From: Xenorhabdus griffiniae
GTDB lineage: Bacteria; Pseudomonadota; Gammaproteobacteria; Enterobacterales; Enterobacteriaceae
Assembly: GCF_037265215.1 (NCBI RefSeq)
Contig: NZ_CP147737.1
Location: 1,706,001-1,770,000 of the forward strand
Direction of reading: 5' to 3'
Length of the DNA stretch: 64,000 nucleotides
A program made the translations under genes and the position numbers. Positions 10,847 through 20,353 of the stretch are shown here, one piece after another; positions within the stretch are counted from its first letter, which is position 1, and every line of letters begins with the position of its first letter. The notes under the pieces were generated by a model that had not been told where the DNA came from, did no database searches, and worked only from the letters and a program-made list of their open reading frames with translations.

Positions 10847-10952
10847 TATAAGCAATCTCACTTCAAGATGCGTGTGATCTCTCCCCGCGAAGCGGGGAGA
10901 GATAAACCATCACATTGATTTGCAAGCTACAACTTGAAGTTGGATTGGTATA
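10847..10952 (+). repeat. Palindromic intergenic repeat, unit 4 (hybrid ends)
   Basis: Begins TATAAGCAATCTCACTTCAAG, has hairpin CTCCCCGCGAAGCGGGGAG, and ends ACTTGAAGTTGGATTGGTATA. Both termini are of the ACCAATC type, so it is more symmetrical than the other units. It lies between sanA (upstream side) and the 3' end of maeA. Confidence 0.85.
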
Positions 10953-11003
10953 TTGGATTATTTTTCAAGCCTGCCAATATGACTGGCAGGCTTATTACTA
11001 ATA

Positions 11004-12701
11004 TCAGAATGAAGTGCGTTTATAGACGCGATATTCTGGTTTCCAGAAATTGCGTTCAATCGCTTCATCCAACGCATCTTCCGATGTAACAATCGCTACG
11101 CCTTGAATTTGGGCCTTTTTCGCCACTTCTTTGGCTATTTTGCGGGAAACATCCTGGATGTCATCAATCGGTGGCAACAATGGGCCAGAGCCTGTTTGCG
11201 CCAGTGGTGAACAATCCGCTAATGCGCGGCTGGCAGCCATCAGCATATCATCGGTAACACGTTTGGCGCCGGCAGCGATAACACCTAAGCCGATGCCTGG
11301 GAAGATATAGGAGTTGTTGCATTGTGCGATTGGATATTCCTGACCGTTATATTTTACGGGTGCAAACGGACTTCCTGTAGCGACCAATGCTTTGCCTTCC
11401 GTCCAATTGATGATGTCTTCTGGACGAGCTTCTACACGTGAAGTTGGGTTGGACAGCGGCATCACGATGGGACGTTCACAATGTTTGTGCATTTCACGGA
11501 TGATCCCTTCGTTGAACAGACCTGATTGACCAGAAACACCAATCAGAACGGTAGGCTTGGCATTGCGAACCACGTCCATCAATGAAAGAGAATCGCTGGT
11601 GACATCCCACGATTGCAAGGTGACGCTTTTTTGAACCAAAGCACTTTGGAAGTCCAGCAAGTTTGGCAGCTTGTCAGTCAGGAGACCAAAGCGATCAACC
11701 ATAAACACGCGGGCACGAGCTTGTTCATCACTCAATCCTTCAGATTTCATTTGAGCAATGATCTGCTCTGCAATACCACAGCCAGCAGAGCCGGCACCGA
11801 GGAATGCCACAGTTTGATCTTTCAATTGGCGGCCTGCGGCACGGCTGGCGGCAATCAGACTACCTAAAGCAACCGCTGCAGTACCTTGGATGTCATCATT
11901 GAAGCAGCAAAGCTCATCGCGATAGCGGTTCAACAGTGGCATGGCGTTGTTCTGAGCAAAATCTTCAAATTGCAGCAGTACGTTAGGCCAGCGACGTTTC
12001 ACAGCCTGAATAAATTCATCGACAAATTCCTCGTACTCTTTGCCGGTAATGCGTGGATGTCGCCATCCCATATACAGCGGATCATTGAGGAGCTGTGGGT
12101 TATTGGTTCCTACATCCAAAACCACGGGCAGGGTATAAGCAGGGCTGATCCCGCCACAGGAAGTGTACAGTGACAGTTTGCCAATCGGGATCCCCATGCC
12201 TCCGATCCCCTGATCACCCAGACCAAGAATGCGCTCGCCATCGGTAACAACGATAACTTTTACATTTTGCTTGGTGGCATTTTGCAGCATGTCATCAATG
12301 TAAGCCCGATTTGGATAGGAGATAAACAAACCACGGGCACGGCGATAAATATCAGAAAAGTGTTCACACGCTGCACCAACGGTTGGCGTGTAGATAATAG
12401 GCATCATTTCGCTTAAGTGAGCATCAAGGAGGCGGTAGAACAGCGTTTCGTTGGTGTCCTGAATATTCCTTAAATAAATGTGTCTATCGATATCGTTTTT
12501 GAAATCGCAATATTGACGGTAGGCGCGTTCGGCCTGCTCTTCTATTGTTTCAACGGCCTGCGGCAATAAGCCATGTAAGTTGAAATTACTGCGTTCTTCT
12601 TCGGTAAAGGCACTGCCTTTATTCAGCAGAGGAAATTCCAACAAGATAGGGCCAGCGTAGGGAATATAGAGAGGACGTTTACTTTCGTGTTCCAGTTCCA
12701 T
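11004..12701 (-). CDS. maeA: NAD-dependent malic enzyme MaeA (SfcA)
   Basis: Oxidative decarboxylation of malate to pyruvate with NAD; cytoplasmic oligomer. 565 residues, the E. coli length. Seen: catalytic Tyr in IIYTPTVGA (Y104), catalytic Lys in [11 protein letters not shown] (K174), metal ligands in FEDFAQNNA and [11 protein letters not shown], and the nucleotide site [15 protein letters not shown]. Start ATG 12701. It stands between cdd and sanA, where E. coli lacks it, so it has been inserted into, or retained in, an otherwise conserved block. It appears to have its own 160-base upstream region. Confidence 0.95.
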   Translation of the reverse strand: MELEHESKRPLYIPYAGPILLEFPLLNKGSAFTEEERSNFNLHGLLPQAVETIEEQAERAYRQYCDFKNDIDRHIYLRNIQDTNETLFYRLLDAHLSEMMPIIYTPTVGAACEHFSDIYRRARGLFISYPNRAYIDDMLQNATKQNVKVIVVTDGERILGLGDQGIGGMGIPIGKLSLYTSCGGISPAYTLPVVLDVGTNNPQLLNDPLYMGWRHPRITGKEYEEFVDEFIQAVKRRWPNVLLQFEDFAQNNAMPLLNRYRDELCCFNDDIQGTAAVALGSLIAASRAAGRQLKDQTVAFLGAGSAGCGIAEQIIAQMKSEGLSDEQARARVFMVDRFGLLTDKLPNLLDFQSALVQKSVTLQSWDVTSDSLSLMDVVRNAKPTVLIGVSGQSGLFNEGIIREMHKHCERPIVMPLSNPTSRVEARPEDIINWTEGKALVATGSPFAPVKYNGQEYPIAQCNNSYIFPGIGLGVIAAGAKRVTDDMLMAASRALADCSPLAQTGSGPLLPPIDDIQDVSRKIAKEVAKKAQIQGVAIVTSEDALDEAIERNFWKPEYRVYKRTSF

Positions 12702-12863
12702 GATGCTTACTCTTTGAACTTATCAATAACAAAATCGGCCATAGATCCTAAGAAGATAAAAACAATAAGTACAGTAAATGTTACTTAGATATGATTATTA
12801 TGAGCAAAAGTGAGAGATAACATACAGAATTCGCTAATAAAATGTTATTGGATGAAGTGCATT

Positions 12864-13748
12864 TCAAAATGTATACCGTTCTGCTTTTGTACAACCGAGA
12901 GCCGCTAATGTGCATTCTGTCGCATTCCATTGTGATAAATGGCTATTTTCACCTTCCACCAAGACTGCTCGCTTAATGGATTTAAAATTACCACCTGCCA
13001 TATTCATGAAAATCAGTGCTGCCTGTAATGGTGGTAAGCTTGGGTTGAATGCAGCATTTTCTGCATAACGGCCGGTATAAATTTTCCCTTGTTCATCTTG
13101 TAAGGCAATTCCTGCATGGGATTGGCTATAAGGCGCATGGCTGCGGTTCGCTGCATCCAATGCTGCTTGCACCAATTCGTCGCTGGTAGCTAATTGATGG
13201 CCGTGATTAACCTCATCCAGTAACAATGGTGTGTCAGCTAAATCGTGTGGGCCAAAGGCTTCTGGCAGGTAATCGGCCAGAGTTAATGAGGAATGGTTGG
13301 GGAGGCAAACTTCCAATTGTGTTCCACTATTCAGTTCATTCATAAATTGTCGGCAATGGCCACAAGGTGAATAGTTAACAGTGATGGTAACCAACTTCTT
13401 TTCACCACGCAGCCAGGCGTGTGTAATGGCCGATTGCTCGGCGTGGATAGTTTGTTGTAATGGAACGCCTACGAATTCCATATTAGCACCGAAATAGAGA
13501 TTGCCACTTTCTCCCCGTGCAATTGCGCCAACATAAAAATGGGAAACAGGAGCAAGCGAATAAGCCGCAGCAAGTGGCAATAAGGCCAACGCCAGTGCCT
13601 GATCATCCAATCCGCAAAGCTGTTTAATTGACTCCGCTTGCTCTGCTGTCAGCATGGCTGGAAAATCGTCGTTGCCAATATAAGGTAATAGCGCTTTTTG
13701 TAGTTCAGGTGTGATTTCTGACCAAATAGCGTGAAAACGAACTTGCAT
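12864..13748 (-). CDS. cdd: Cytidine deaminase
   Basis: Deaminates cytidine and deoxycytidine in pyrimidine salvage. 294 residues, identical in length to E. coli. Catalytic HAEQ gives H102 and E104; PCGHC gives zinc ligands C129 and C132. The C-terminal half is the catalytically broken second cytidine-deaminase fold typical of the enterobacterial dimeric enzyme. Start ATG 13748. yohK-yohJ lie upstream on the same strand, as in E. coli, with a 193-base gap that holds a plausible promoter. Confidence 0.96.
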   Translation of the reverse strand: MQVRFHAIWSEITPELQKALLPYIGNDDFPAMLTAEQAESIKQLCGLDDQALALALLPLAAAYSLAPVSHFYVGAIARGESGNLYFGANMEFVGVPLQQTIHAEQSAITHAWLRGEKKLVTITVNYSPCGHCRQFMNELNSGTQLEVCLPNHSSLTLADYLPEAFGPHDLADTPLLLDEVNHGHQLATSDELVQAALDAANRSHAPYSQSHAGIALQDEQGKIYTGRYAENAAFNPSLPPLQAALIFMNMAGGNFKSIKRAVLVEGENSHLSQWNATECTLAALGCTKAERYTF

Positions 13749-13776
13749 AGAATGATCTCCAAATTAATTGAAGGTC

Positions 13777-13804
13777 ATTCTAGGACGTCTGTTCAGGTTT
13801 GCAA
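13777..13804 (-). promoter_or_regulatory. Candidate cdd promoter
   Basis: On the minus strand TTGCAA (13804-13799), a 16-base spacer, then TAGAAT (13782-13777), about 28 bases before the cdd start codon. It resembles a sigma-70 promoter. In E. coli cdd is under CytR/CRP; I see no convincing CRP box here. Confidence 0.4.
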
Positions 13805-13941
13805 TGTAATAAATAGCATATAATTAATGAAATTCGTGAAATAAAGGTGAAATTTTATTAACCTATGTCAAATTTTCACTGTTTTATGATATTTATTTAC
13901 TTTTTCGCTACGTTTTTGTAACCAGTGAAACCATAAAATGA

Positions 13942-14637
13942 TCAGCTAAACAGATGCAGCAATACCGGAAATAGAAAAGGTGCAATCAGTGAAGTAATAA
14001 TGCCGCAGGTCATTAAGGCCAGTGAACTGTATGCCCCTTCGACATGATCCAGCTCCGCACAGCGAGCCGTTCCCACCGCATGGGATGCTGTACCCATTGC
14101 CAACCCTCGTGCCGCCTGGGTTTTTATTTTCAGGGCGTTAAATAGATTGTGACCAAAGATAGCCCCCAAAATCCCTACCATAATGACACAAGCTGCGCTA
14201 ATAGCAGGAATACCGCCAATGGAGCTGGCTACAGCCATAGCAATTGGCGTTGTCACGGATTTGGGGAGAACAGAAGCGGCAATTTCAGGCGTAGCACCTG
14301 CCCATAATGCGATAGCAGTCCCTGTCACCATTGCGACAATGCTGCCCACAAAACAGATGCTAATAATAGATTTCCATTGGGCCCGGATTTGATGTAGCTG
14401 TTCATACAGCGGAAAAGCCAGGGCAACAACGGCAGGTTGCAGCAAATCGTTCAGTATCCGGCTGCCGGCAAAATAGTGTCCATATGGTGTATGTGTCAGC
14501 AACAGTAAGGGGATGATAACAGCCATTGATATCAATAACGGATTAAATATAGGCAGTTTGAGTCGCACTGACAGCTTTCTAGCGCAGTAAAATACAATCA
14601 GGGTTAGTGGTAGTGACCACCAGATATGGCTTAACAT
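13942..14637 (-). CDS. yohK: LrgB-family protein YohK
   Basis: 231-residue integral membrane protein with about seven hydrophobic segments. The LrgB signature segments LPKSVTTPIAMAVASSIGG and GTASHAVGTARC are present. The family partners LrgA-type proteins and is associated with murein hydrolase export control or small-metabolite transport. Its start overlaps the yohJ stop by seven bases, so the two are translationally coupled, as in E. coli yohJK. Confidence 0.93.
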   Translation of the reverse strand: MLSHIWWSLPLTLIVFYCARKLSVRLKLPIFNPLLISMAVIIPLLLLTHTPYGHYFAGSRILNDLLQPAVVALAFPLYEQLHQIRAQWKSIISICFVGSIVAMVTGTAIALWAGATPEIAASVLPKSVTTPIAMAVASSIGGIPAISAACVIMVGILGAIFGHNLFNALKIKTQAARGLAMGTASHAVGTARCAELDHVEGAYSSLALMTCGIITSLIAPFLFPVLLHLFS

Positions 14638-15116
14638 TTTTCTTTCTCTTCCGGTTCTTGTGATAACTGTTGTGATGGATTTGTGGGGGGAGAGGTGAGT
14701 TCTTGCTGCTTAGTATTCGTCGGGTTATGAGTGCCAATAATGATACGTTCACGATGAATATAGTGTGAACTGTAGGCAACAACGACCATCACAATCACGG
14801 TGCTAACGATGCAAGAGAGCAGAATAGGGAGCATTTGTTGGCTAAGCTGTGGGTAATAATCCATGATCCCTACGCCAATGGGTAAAAAGAGCAGTGTCAT
14901 ATTTTTCATCAACAGGCTACAGCCTGGTTTTACCCAGTGTGAGGGAATAATTTGAGATGCGAGTAAGCCAAACAAGAGCAGTAAGCCAATAATACTACCG
15001 GGGAGAGAGAAGGGAAGTTGTGCCGAAATGATATTCCCCGCGATCAGGCACAAATAAAGCAGCGCAAATGCGCGCAGGTATTGCCAACCTATTATCAGCA
15101 CATTTTGGAAAGACAT
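14631..15116 (-). CDS. yohJ: LrgA/CidA-family protein YohJ with extended C-terminus
   Basis: 161 residues; LrgA/holin-like membrane protein with four hydrophobic segments. Family segments GWQYLRAFALLYLCL, LPGSIIGLLLLFGLLA and LFLPIGVGIMDYY are clear. E. coli YohJ has 132 residues; the excess here is a hydrophilic C-terminal tail rich in Thr, Pro, Gln and Glu (NTKQQELTSPPTNPSQQ...). ATG 15116 gives MSFQNVLIIGWQ, matching the family. A TTG two codons upstream is also possible because GAGGA lies 4 bases before it and 10 before the ATG. Confidence 0.9.
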   Translation of the reverse strand: MSFQNVLIIGWQYLRAFALLYLCLIAGNIISAQLPFSLPGSIIGLLLLFGLLASQIIPSHWVKPGCSLLMKNMTLLFLPIGVGIMDYYPQLSQQMLPILLSCIVSTVIVMVVVAYSSHYIHRERIIIGTHNPTNTKQQELTSPPTNPSQQLSQEPEEKEKC

Positions 15117-15188
15117 AATCAATAATTCCTCAATATAACGAGGGTTTCATCATACGACTAACATTATAAATGTGCCATACATCACATT

Positions 15189-15216
15189 AAAAAGCGGGCC
15201 TTTTTTGGAGCCCGCC
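15189..15216 (-). terminator. Intrinsic terminator of metG
   Basis: On the minus strand GCGGGC, a 10-base loop, GCCCGC, then TTTTT; this is a classic rho-independent terminator about 50 bases after the metG stop. It isolates metG from yohJ downstream. Confidence 0.85.
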
Positions 15217-15264
15217 TTGTTATCTATTTGATAATTAATGATGTTTATCAAAAATATGCAGCTA

Positions 15265-17292
15265 TTATTTAACCTGCATACCTGGTTGGGCGCCACTATC
15301 GGGGCTTAACAGGAAGATATCTTTGCCACCTGGACCTGCCGCCATCACCATACCTTCTGAAATACCGAAGCGCATCTTGCGTGGTGCAAGGTTAGCAACC
15401 ATCACTGTCAGGCGATTTTCCAGTGCTTTGGGATCAGGATAGGCTGAACGAATACCAGAGAAGACCTGGCGAGTTTCACCACCGAGATCAAGCGTGAGTT
15501 TCAGTAACTTATCTGAACCCTCGACAAAATCAGCCTGTTTGATCAGTGCGATCCGCAGGTCAACCTTGGCAAAGTCGTCAAATGCAATGGTGTCCTGAAT
15601 GGGATCATCAGCCAGTGGACCTGTTACGGTTTTTTGTGGTTCGATACTCTCTTTGGAATCAGCGACCATCGCTTCAATTTTCGCCATTTCGATGCGGTTG
15701 AACAGTGCCTTGAATGGTGAAACGTCATGGTTCAACAGAGGTTGCTGGATGCCGTCCCAGGTCAATTCGGTATTCAGGAAAGCTTCTGCCCGTGCAGCTA
15801 AACTTGGAAGTACAGGTTTCAGGTAAGTCATCAGCACGCGGAACAGGTTAATCCCCATTGAACAGATTGCTTGCAAATCAGCATCACGGCCTTCTTGTTT
15901 CGCCACAACCCACGGTGCTTGTTCATCAACATAGCGGTTAGCCAGATCAGCCAGTGCCATCATTTCACGGATTGCTTTGCCGAATTCACGGTTGGTAAAG
16001 TCTTCTGCAATACTTTGTGCAGCATCGACAAATTTCTGGTATAGCGCAGGATCAGCGAGTTGTCCTGCCAGTTTGCCGCCAAAGCGCTTGTTGATAAAGC
16101 CTGCATTGCGTGAAGCAAGGTTAACCACTTTGTTAACGATATCGCTGTTGACTCGCTGAACAAAATCTTCCAGATTCAGATCAATATCGTCAATGCGGGA
16201 AGAGAGTTTTGCTGCGTAGTAATAACGCAGGCAGTCTGCATCAAGGTGTTGCAGATAAGTGCTGGCTTTGATAAAGGTGCCACGGGACTTGGACATCTTA
16301 GTGCCGTTAACCGTGATATACCCGTGGACAAACAGGTTAGTTGGTTTACGGTAGTTACAGCCTTCCAACATGGCAGGCCAGAACAGACTGTGGAAATAAA
16401 CGATGTCTTTGCCAATAAAATGGTAGAGATCGGCTTTGGAATCTTTCGTCCAGAACTCATCGAAATTCAGGTCATCACGTTTATCACACAGATTTTGGAA
16501 CGCGCCCATATAGCCAATTGGGGCATCCAGCCAGACATAGAAATATTTACCTGGCTGATCAGGGATCTCAAAACCAAAATAAGGTGCATCGCGGGTAATA
16601 TCCCATTGCTGTAGCCCAGCTTCGAACCATTCCTGCATTTTATTAGCCACTTGTTCTTGCAAGGTGCCGGAACGCGTCCATTTTTGCAGCATATCGCTGA
16701 AAGCAGGCAGATCGAAGAAGAAATGCTCCGTATCACGCATTTCTGGCGTTGCCCCAGAGATAACAGAACGAGGGTTAAGCAATTCCGTTGGGGAATAGGT
16801 GGTGCCACAGACTTCACAGTTATCGCCGTATTGATCTTCTGCCTTACATTTTGGGCAGGAACCTTTGACGAAACGGTCTGGCAGGAACATGCTTTTTTCT
16901 GGATCAAATAATTGAGAAATTGTCCGGTTTTTAATGTAACCGTTCTTTTTCAGCTCCAGATAAATTTTGGAGGCAAGAACTCTGTTCTCTTCGCTGTGCG
17001 TGGAGTGGTAATTATCATAGCTGATGGCAAAACCGGCAAAATCCTGCTGATGCTCTAGGCTCACCTTGGCAATCATCTCTTCTGGAGAGATACCACTTTG
17101 CTGGGCTTTCAGCATAATTGGTGTACCGTGGGCATCGTCGGCACAGACAAAGTGAACCTCTTTGCCGCGCATTCGATGATAACGAACCCAAATATCAGCC
17201 TGAATGTGTTCCAGAATATGACCGAGATGAATTGGACCGTTAGCATAAGGTAACGCACAGGTCACCAATAATTTGTTCGCGACTTGAGACAT
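15265..17292 (-). CDS. metG: Methionyl-tRNA synthetase
   Basis: Charges initiator and elongator tRNA-Met. 675 residues (E. coli 677), class I. Seen: the HIGH-type motif IHLGH (residues 21-25), zinc-knuckle cysteines in [17 protein letters not shown], the KMSKS loop in [10 protein letters not shown], and a C-terminal OB-fold tRNA-binding/dimerisation domain from about residue 573 ([10 protein letters not shown] ... [11 protein letters not shown]). Start ATG 17292. Divergent from mrp, the arrangement found in E. coli. Confidence 0.97.
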   Translation of the reverse strand: MSQVANKLLVTCALPYANGPIHLGHILEHIQADIWVRYHRMRGKEVHFVCADDAHGTPIMLKAQQSGISPEEMIAKVSLEHQQDFAGFAISYDNYHSTHSEENRVLASKIYLELKKNGYIKNRTISQLFDPEKSMFLPDRFVKGSCPKCKAEDQYGDNCEVCGTTYSPTELLNPRSVISGATPEMRDTEHFFFDLPAFSDMLQKWTRSGTLQEQVANKMQEWFEAGLQQWDITRDAPYFGFEIPDQPGKYFYVWLDAPIGYMGAFQNLCDKRDDLNFDEFWTKDSKADLYHFIGKDIVYFHSLFWPAMLEGCNYRKPTNLFVHGYITVNGTKMSKSRGTFIKASTYLQHLDADCLRYYYAAKLSSRIDDIDLNLEDFVQRVNSDIVNKVVNLASRNAGFINKRFGGKLAGQLADPALYQKFVDAAQSIAEDFTNREFGKAIREMMALADLANRYVDEQAPWVVAKQEGRDADLQAICSMGINLFRVLMTYLKPVLPSLAARAEAFLNTELTWDGIQQPLLNHDVSPFKALFNRIEMAKIEAMVADSKESIEPQKTVTGPLADDPIQDTIAFDDFAKVDLRIALIKQADFVEGSDKLLKLTLDLGGETRQVFSGIRSAYPDPKALENRLTVMVANLAPRKMRFGISEGMVMAAGPGGKDIFLLSPDSGAQPGMQVK

Positions 17293-17441
17293 AGTTAGGA
17301 TCTGACTTCCATAAAGTGAAAAGGGTTTTTGATGTTACCTGATAAGGAGCATTGTCGCTAGGGTAACGCGAGATCTTCGTCACTTTTACTTGTTGCCTTT
17401 ATCCGAAGTGGTTAGCTTCTGTTATGATGGCTGAACAGTTT

Positions 17442-17474
17442 TATACCAATCTAACTTCAAAATTAATGCGTATA
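17442..17474 (+). repeat. Minimal 33-base derivative of the palindromic repeat
   Basis: TATACCAATCTAACTTCAAA is joined directly to ATTAATGCGTATA, so the left and right ends of the common unit are fused with no hairpin. It is joined to the next unit through a shared TA. Confidence 0.8.
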
Positions 17475-17577
17475 TACCCATCTCACTTCAAGATGCATAT
17501 TGTTTCTCCCCGCAAAGCGGGGAGAAACAATGAGTTATGTTTTCTTATAATGAGCAACTTGAAAGGTAACGCGTATA
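17473..17577 (+). repeat. Palindromic repeat, second subfamily
   Basis: Begins TATACCCATCTCACTTCAAG, carries hairpin CTCCCCGCAAAGCGGGGAG, and ends AACTTGAAAGGTAACGCGTATA, written here in its two halves ACTTGAAAGG and TAACGCGTATA. The termini differ from the common family. It lies in the divergent metG/mrp promoter region, ending 31 bases before mrp. Confidence 0.85.
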
Positions 17578-17608
17578 GGTTTGAGAAAGATAAATAAAAG
17601 GAGCTGGG

Positions 17609-18721
17609 ATGAACTCACAATCCCCGGAGCAGACCAATCCTGATCTGCTGAAAGAACAGGTTGCAAAGATATTAGCAACATTCAAACATCCGACTTTAGA
17701 ACAAGATTTGATTGCCCTGAAAGCATTGCATCATTGCACTATGCTGGATGGAATATTGCATATTGAATTAACCATGCCGTTTGTCTGGAAACGCGCCTTC
17801 GAAATATTAAAGCAAGAAACCACTCAGCCCTTGCAATCCGCGACGGGCGCAAAATCCGTTGAATGGCGATTAAGCCACAATATCAGCACATTACGCCGTT
17901 CCAATAATCTGCCTGGTGTTAATGGTGTGCGTAATATCGTGGCAGTGAGTTCAGGAAAAGGCGGCGTAGGGAAATCCAGTACAGCGGTGAATCTGGCGCT
18001 GGCGCTGGCACAGGAAGGCGCAAAAGTGGGAATTTTGGATGCGGATATTTATGGGCCATCCATCCCCAATATGCTTGGTACAGCCAAAGAGCGCCCGACT
18101 TCCCCTGATGGGCAGCATATGGCACCCATCATGGTTCACGGCATGGCAACCAACTCCATCGGTTATCTTGTTACCGATGATAACGCGATGGTATGGCGTG
18201 GCCCGATGGCAAGTAAGGCCTTGATGCAGATGTTGCAAGATACGCTGTGGCCGGATCTGGATTATCTGGTGATTGATATGCCACCAGGAACAGGTGATAT
18301 CCAGCTAACGTTGTCCCAGAATATTCCGGTGACAGGTGCGTTGGTTATCACGACACCACAAGATATTGCCTTGATCGATGCGATGAAAGGCATTGTCATG
18401 TTCCAGAAAGTCAATGTGCCAGTGTTGGGTATTATTGAGAACATGAGCAGCCATATTTGCAGTAACTGCGGTCATCATGAGCCAATTTTCGGTACGGGTG
18501 GGGCGGCAAAGCTGGCAGAAAAATATGATTGCCAATTACTGGGACAGATCCCGCTGCATATTTCACTGCGTGAAGATCTCGATCGTGGTGAACCAACAGT
18601 AAGCAGTCAGCCTGACAGTGAATTTGCGGATATTTATCGTGACATCGCTGCGAATATTTCTGCGAAGATGTATTGGCAGGGCGAAAAAATCCCAACTGAA
18701 ATTTCTTTTCGTGCAGTTTAA
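17609..18721 (+). CDS. mrp: Iron-sulfur cluster carrier ATPase Mrp (ApbC)
   Basis: P-loop ATPase of the Mrp/NBP35 family that carries Fe-S clusters to apoproteins. 370 residues (E. coli 369). An N-terminal MIP18/DUF59-like region (about 1-95) is followed by the deviant Walker A SSGKGGVGKS (114-123), DADIYGPSIPN, DMPPGTGD, and the cluster-binding CxxC in ICSNCGHH near residue 285. Start ATG 17609 behind AAAGGAGC. Divergent from metG. Confidence 0.95.
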   Translation: MNSQSPEQTNPDLLKEQVAKILATFKHPTLEQDLIALKALHHCTMLDGILHIELTMPFVWKRAFEILKQETTQPLQSATGAKSVEWRLSHNISTLRRSNNLPGVNGVRNIVAVSSGKGGVGKSSTAVNLALALAQEGAKVGILDADIYGPSIPNMLGTAKERPTSPDGQHMAPIMVHGMATNSIGYLVTDDNAMVWRGPMASKALMQMLQDTLWPDLDYLVIDMPPGTGDIQLTLSQNIPVTGALVITTPQDIALIDAMKGIVMFQKVNVPVLGIIENMSSHICSNCGHHEPIFGTGGAAKLAEKYDCQLLGQIPLHISLREDLDRGEPTVSSQPDSEFADIYRDIAANISAKMYWQGEKIPTEISFRAV

Positions 18722-18754
18722 TTAATGAGTTTAACCGTATGTAATCGCGGTTGT

Positions 18755-18828
18755 GTAGAAAAGGTTGGTCAATGGCTCAATTGATACAGAGTCATTGATC
18801 AGTGCTCGGTGTTTTCTACGCTTTTTAC
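18755..18828 (+). terminator. Candidate mrp terminator, two-tier stem-loop
   Basis: GTAGAAAA pairs with TTTTCTAC (18755-18762 with 18812-18819). An inner stem GGTCAATG/CATTGATC has one G-U pair. GCTTTTT follows. It is plausibly the mrp terminator; the long loop makes this less certain. Confidence 0.45.
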
Positions 18829-18938
18829 TTGCAGAATATTTTCTATCAGAGACCTAAAATCGCGGGATTTTTATGCGAAACGTATCGAAAAAAACGAGAC
18901 TTATCTTGTTTACTCTGGAATAGAAGTCATTAACTCCC

Positions 18939-18944
18939 TATAAT
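18939..18944 (+). promoter_or_regulatory. Candidate -10 element for udk
   Basis: An exact TATAAT lies 74 bases before the udk start. No good -35 hexamer is present at 16-18 bases, so this is a weak call. Confidence 0.3.
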
Positions 18945-19017
18945 CCGCCAAACATGGTATTAGCGAATACCATATTTCTATTTTATTTTTTTCTTTTTTA
19001 ACCAGGTTATTTTTAGT

Positions 19018-19659
19018 ATGGCTGATGAAGCACATAAGTGTACAATCGTAGGTATTTCAGGTGCCTCCGCCTCAGGCAAAAGCCTTATTGCCAGCACACT
19101 TTATCGAGAATTACGGGCTCAGGTTGGTGATCACAATATCGGTGTTATCCCAGAAGATTGCTATTATAAAGACCAAACTGACACCCCGATAGAAGAACGT
19201 TATAAAGTTAATTATGATCACCCAAATTCAATGGATCACAATCTACTATTTGAACATCTTCAGGCATTGAAAGCTGGAAAATCCATTGAATTGCCGCAAT
19301 ATGACTACGTTGAGCACACCCGCAAACCTGAATCCATTCATTTTGAACCGAAAAGAGTTATTATCCTCGAAGGTATTCTACTATTAACAGATAAGCGTCT
19401 ACGCCAAGAACTGGATTTCTCCATTTTTGTCGATACGCCACTGGATATTTGTTTGATGCGCCGTATCAAACGTGATGTGAATGAACGTGGACGTTCATTG
19501 GATTGCGTGATGGAGCAGTATAAGGAAACCGTGCGTCCAATGTTCCTGCAATTTATCGAACCATCAAAACAATATGCCGATATTATTGTGCCTCGTGGTG
19601 GGAAAAACCGCGTGGCCATTGATATCTTAAAAGCCAAGATTGGCCAATTTTGCGAATAA
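19018..19659 (+). CDS. udk: Uridine/cytidine kinase
   Basis: Phosphorylates uridine and cytidine to UMP and CMP in salvage. 213 residues, the E. coli length. P-loop GASASGKS (residues 15-22), then [17 protein letters not shown] and the LID-type [12 protein letters not shown]. Start ATG 19018. Dcd follows 47 bases downstream and then asmA, the same order as E. coli udk-dcd-asmA. Confidence 0.96.
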   Translation: MADEAHKCTIVGISGASASGKSLIASTLYRELRAQVGDHNIGVIPEDCYYKDQTDTPIEERYKVNYDHPNSMDHNLLFEHLQALKAGKSIELPQYDYVEHTRKPESIHFEPKRVIILEGILLLTDKRLRQELDFSIFVDTPLDICLMRRIKRDVNERGRSLDCVMEQYKETVRPMFLQFIEPSKQYADIIVPRGGKNRVAIDILKAKIGQFCE

Positions 19660-19706
19660 TCTGCTGTTTAGGCATTCATAAGTATCATCGTATTTGAGAG
19701 GAAATA

Positions 19707-20288
19707 ATGCGACTCTGTGACCGTGACATTATTAAATGGCTAGATGAAGGTAAGCTGGTAATTACCCCTCGTCCCCCTGTTGAACGTATTAATGGGGCAA
19801 CTGCTGATGTGCGCCTTGGGAATCAGTTTCGTGTTTTTCGTGGTCATACTGCCGCCTATATTGATTTGAGTGGCCCTAAGGCGGAAGTCAATGCGGCACT
19901 TGACCGTGTCATGAGCGATGAAATTACTTTGTCGGATGGCGAAGCATTTTTCCTCCATCCTGGCGAATTGGCTTTGGCAGTAACACTGGAATCTGTCACA
20001 CTGCCTGATAATTTAGTCGGTTGGTTGGATGGTCGTTCATCTCTGGCGCGCCTTGGTTTGATGGTCCATGTTACTGCGCATCGCATTGATCCAGGTTGGC
20101 AGGGGCAAATTGTCCTGGAGTTCTACAATTCAGGCAAACTGCCTTTAGCCTTGCGTCCTGGCATGGTAATAGGGGCATTGAGTTTTGAACCGCTTTCTGG
20201 CTCTGCTGAGCGACCTTATAATCGGCGTCAGGATGCGAAATATAAAAATCAGCAGGGAGCCGTAGGTAGCCGAATCAGTGAGGATTAA
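19707..20288 (+). CDS. dcd: dCTP deaminase
   Basis: Deaminates dCTP to dUTP, the main route to dTMP in enterobacteria; homotrimer. 193 residues, as in E. coli. Seen: [14 protein letters not shown], with the subunit-interface Arg/Ser pair, and the catalytic-Glu segment [24 protein letters not shown]. Start ATG 19707 behind GAGAGGAAAT. It probably shares a transcript with udk and asmA. Confidence 0.96.
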   Translation: MRLCDRDIIKWLDEGKLVITPRPPVERINGATADVRLGNQFRVFRGHTAAYIDLSGPKAEVNAALDRVMSDEITLSDGEAFFLHPGELALAVTLESVTLPDNLVGWLDGRSSLARLGLMVHVTAHRIDPGWQGQIVLEFYNSGKLPLALRPGMVIGALSFEPLSGSAERPYNRRQDAKYKNQQGAVGSRISED

Positions 20289-20353
20289 TCTTTTCTGGTA
20301 AAAGCCTTATGGTGAAAAAATAGTCTTCTTGTGAACATGAGACTGGGGAAGTC

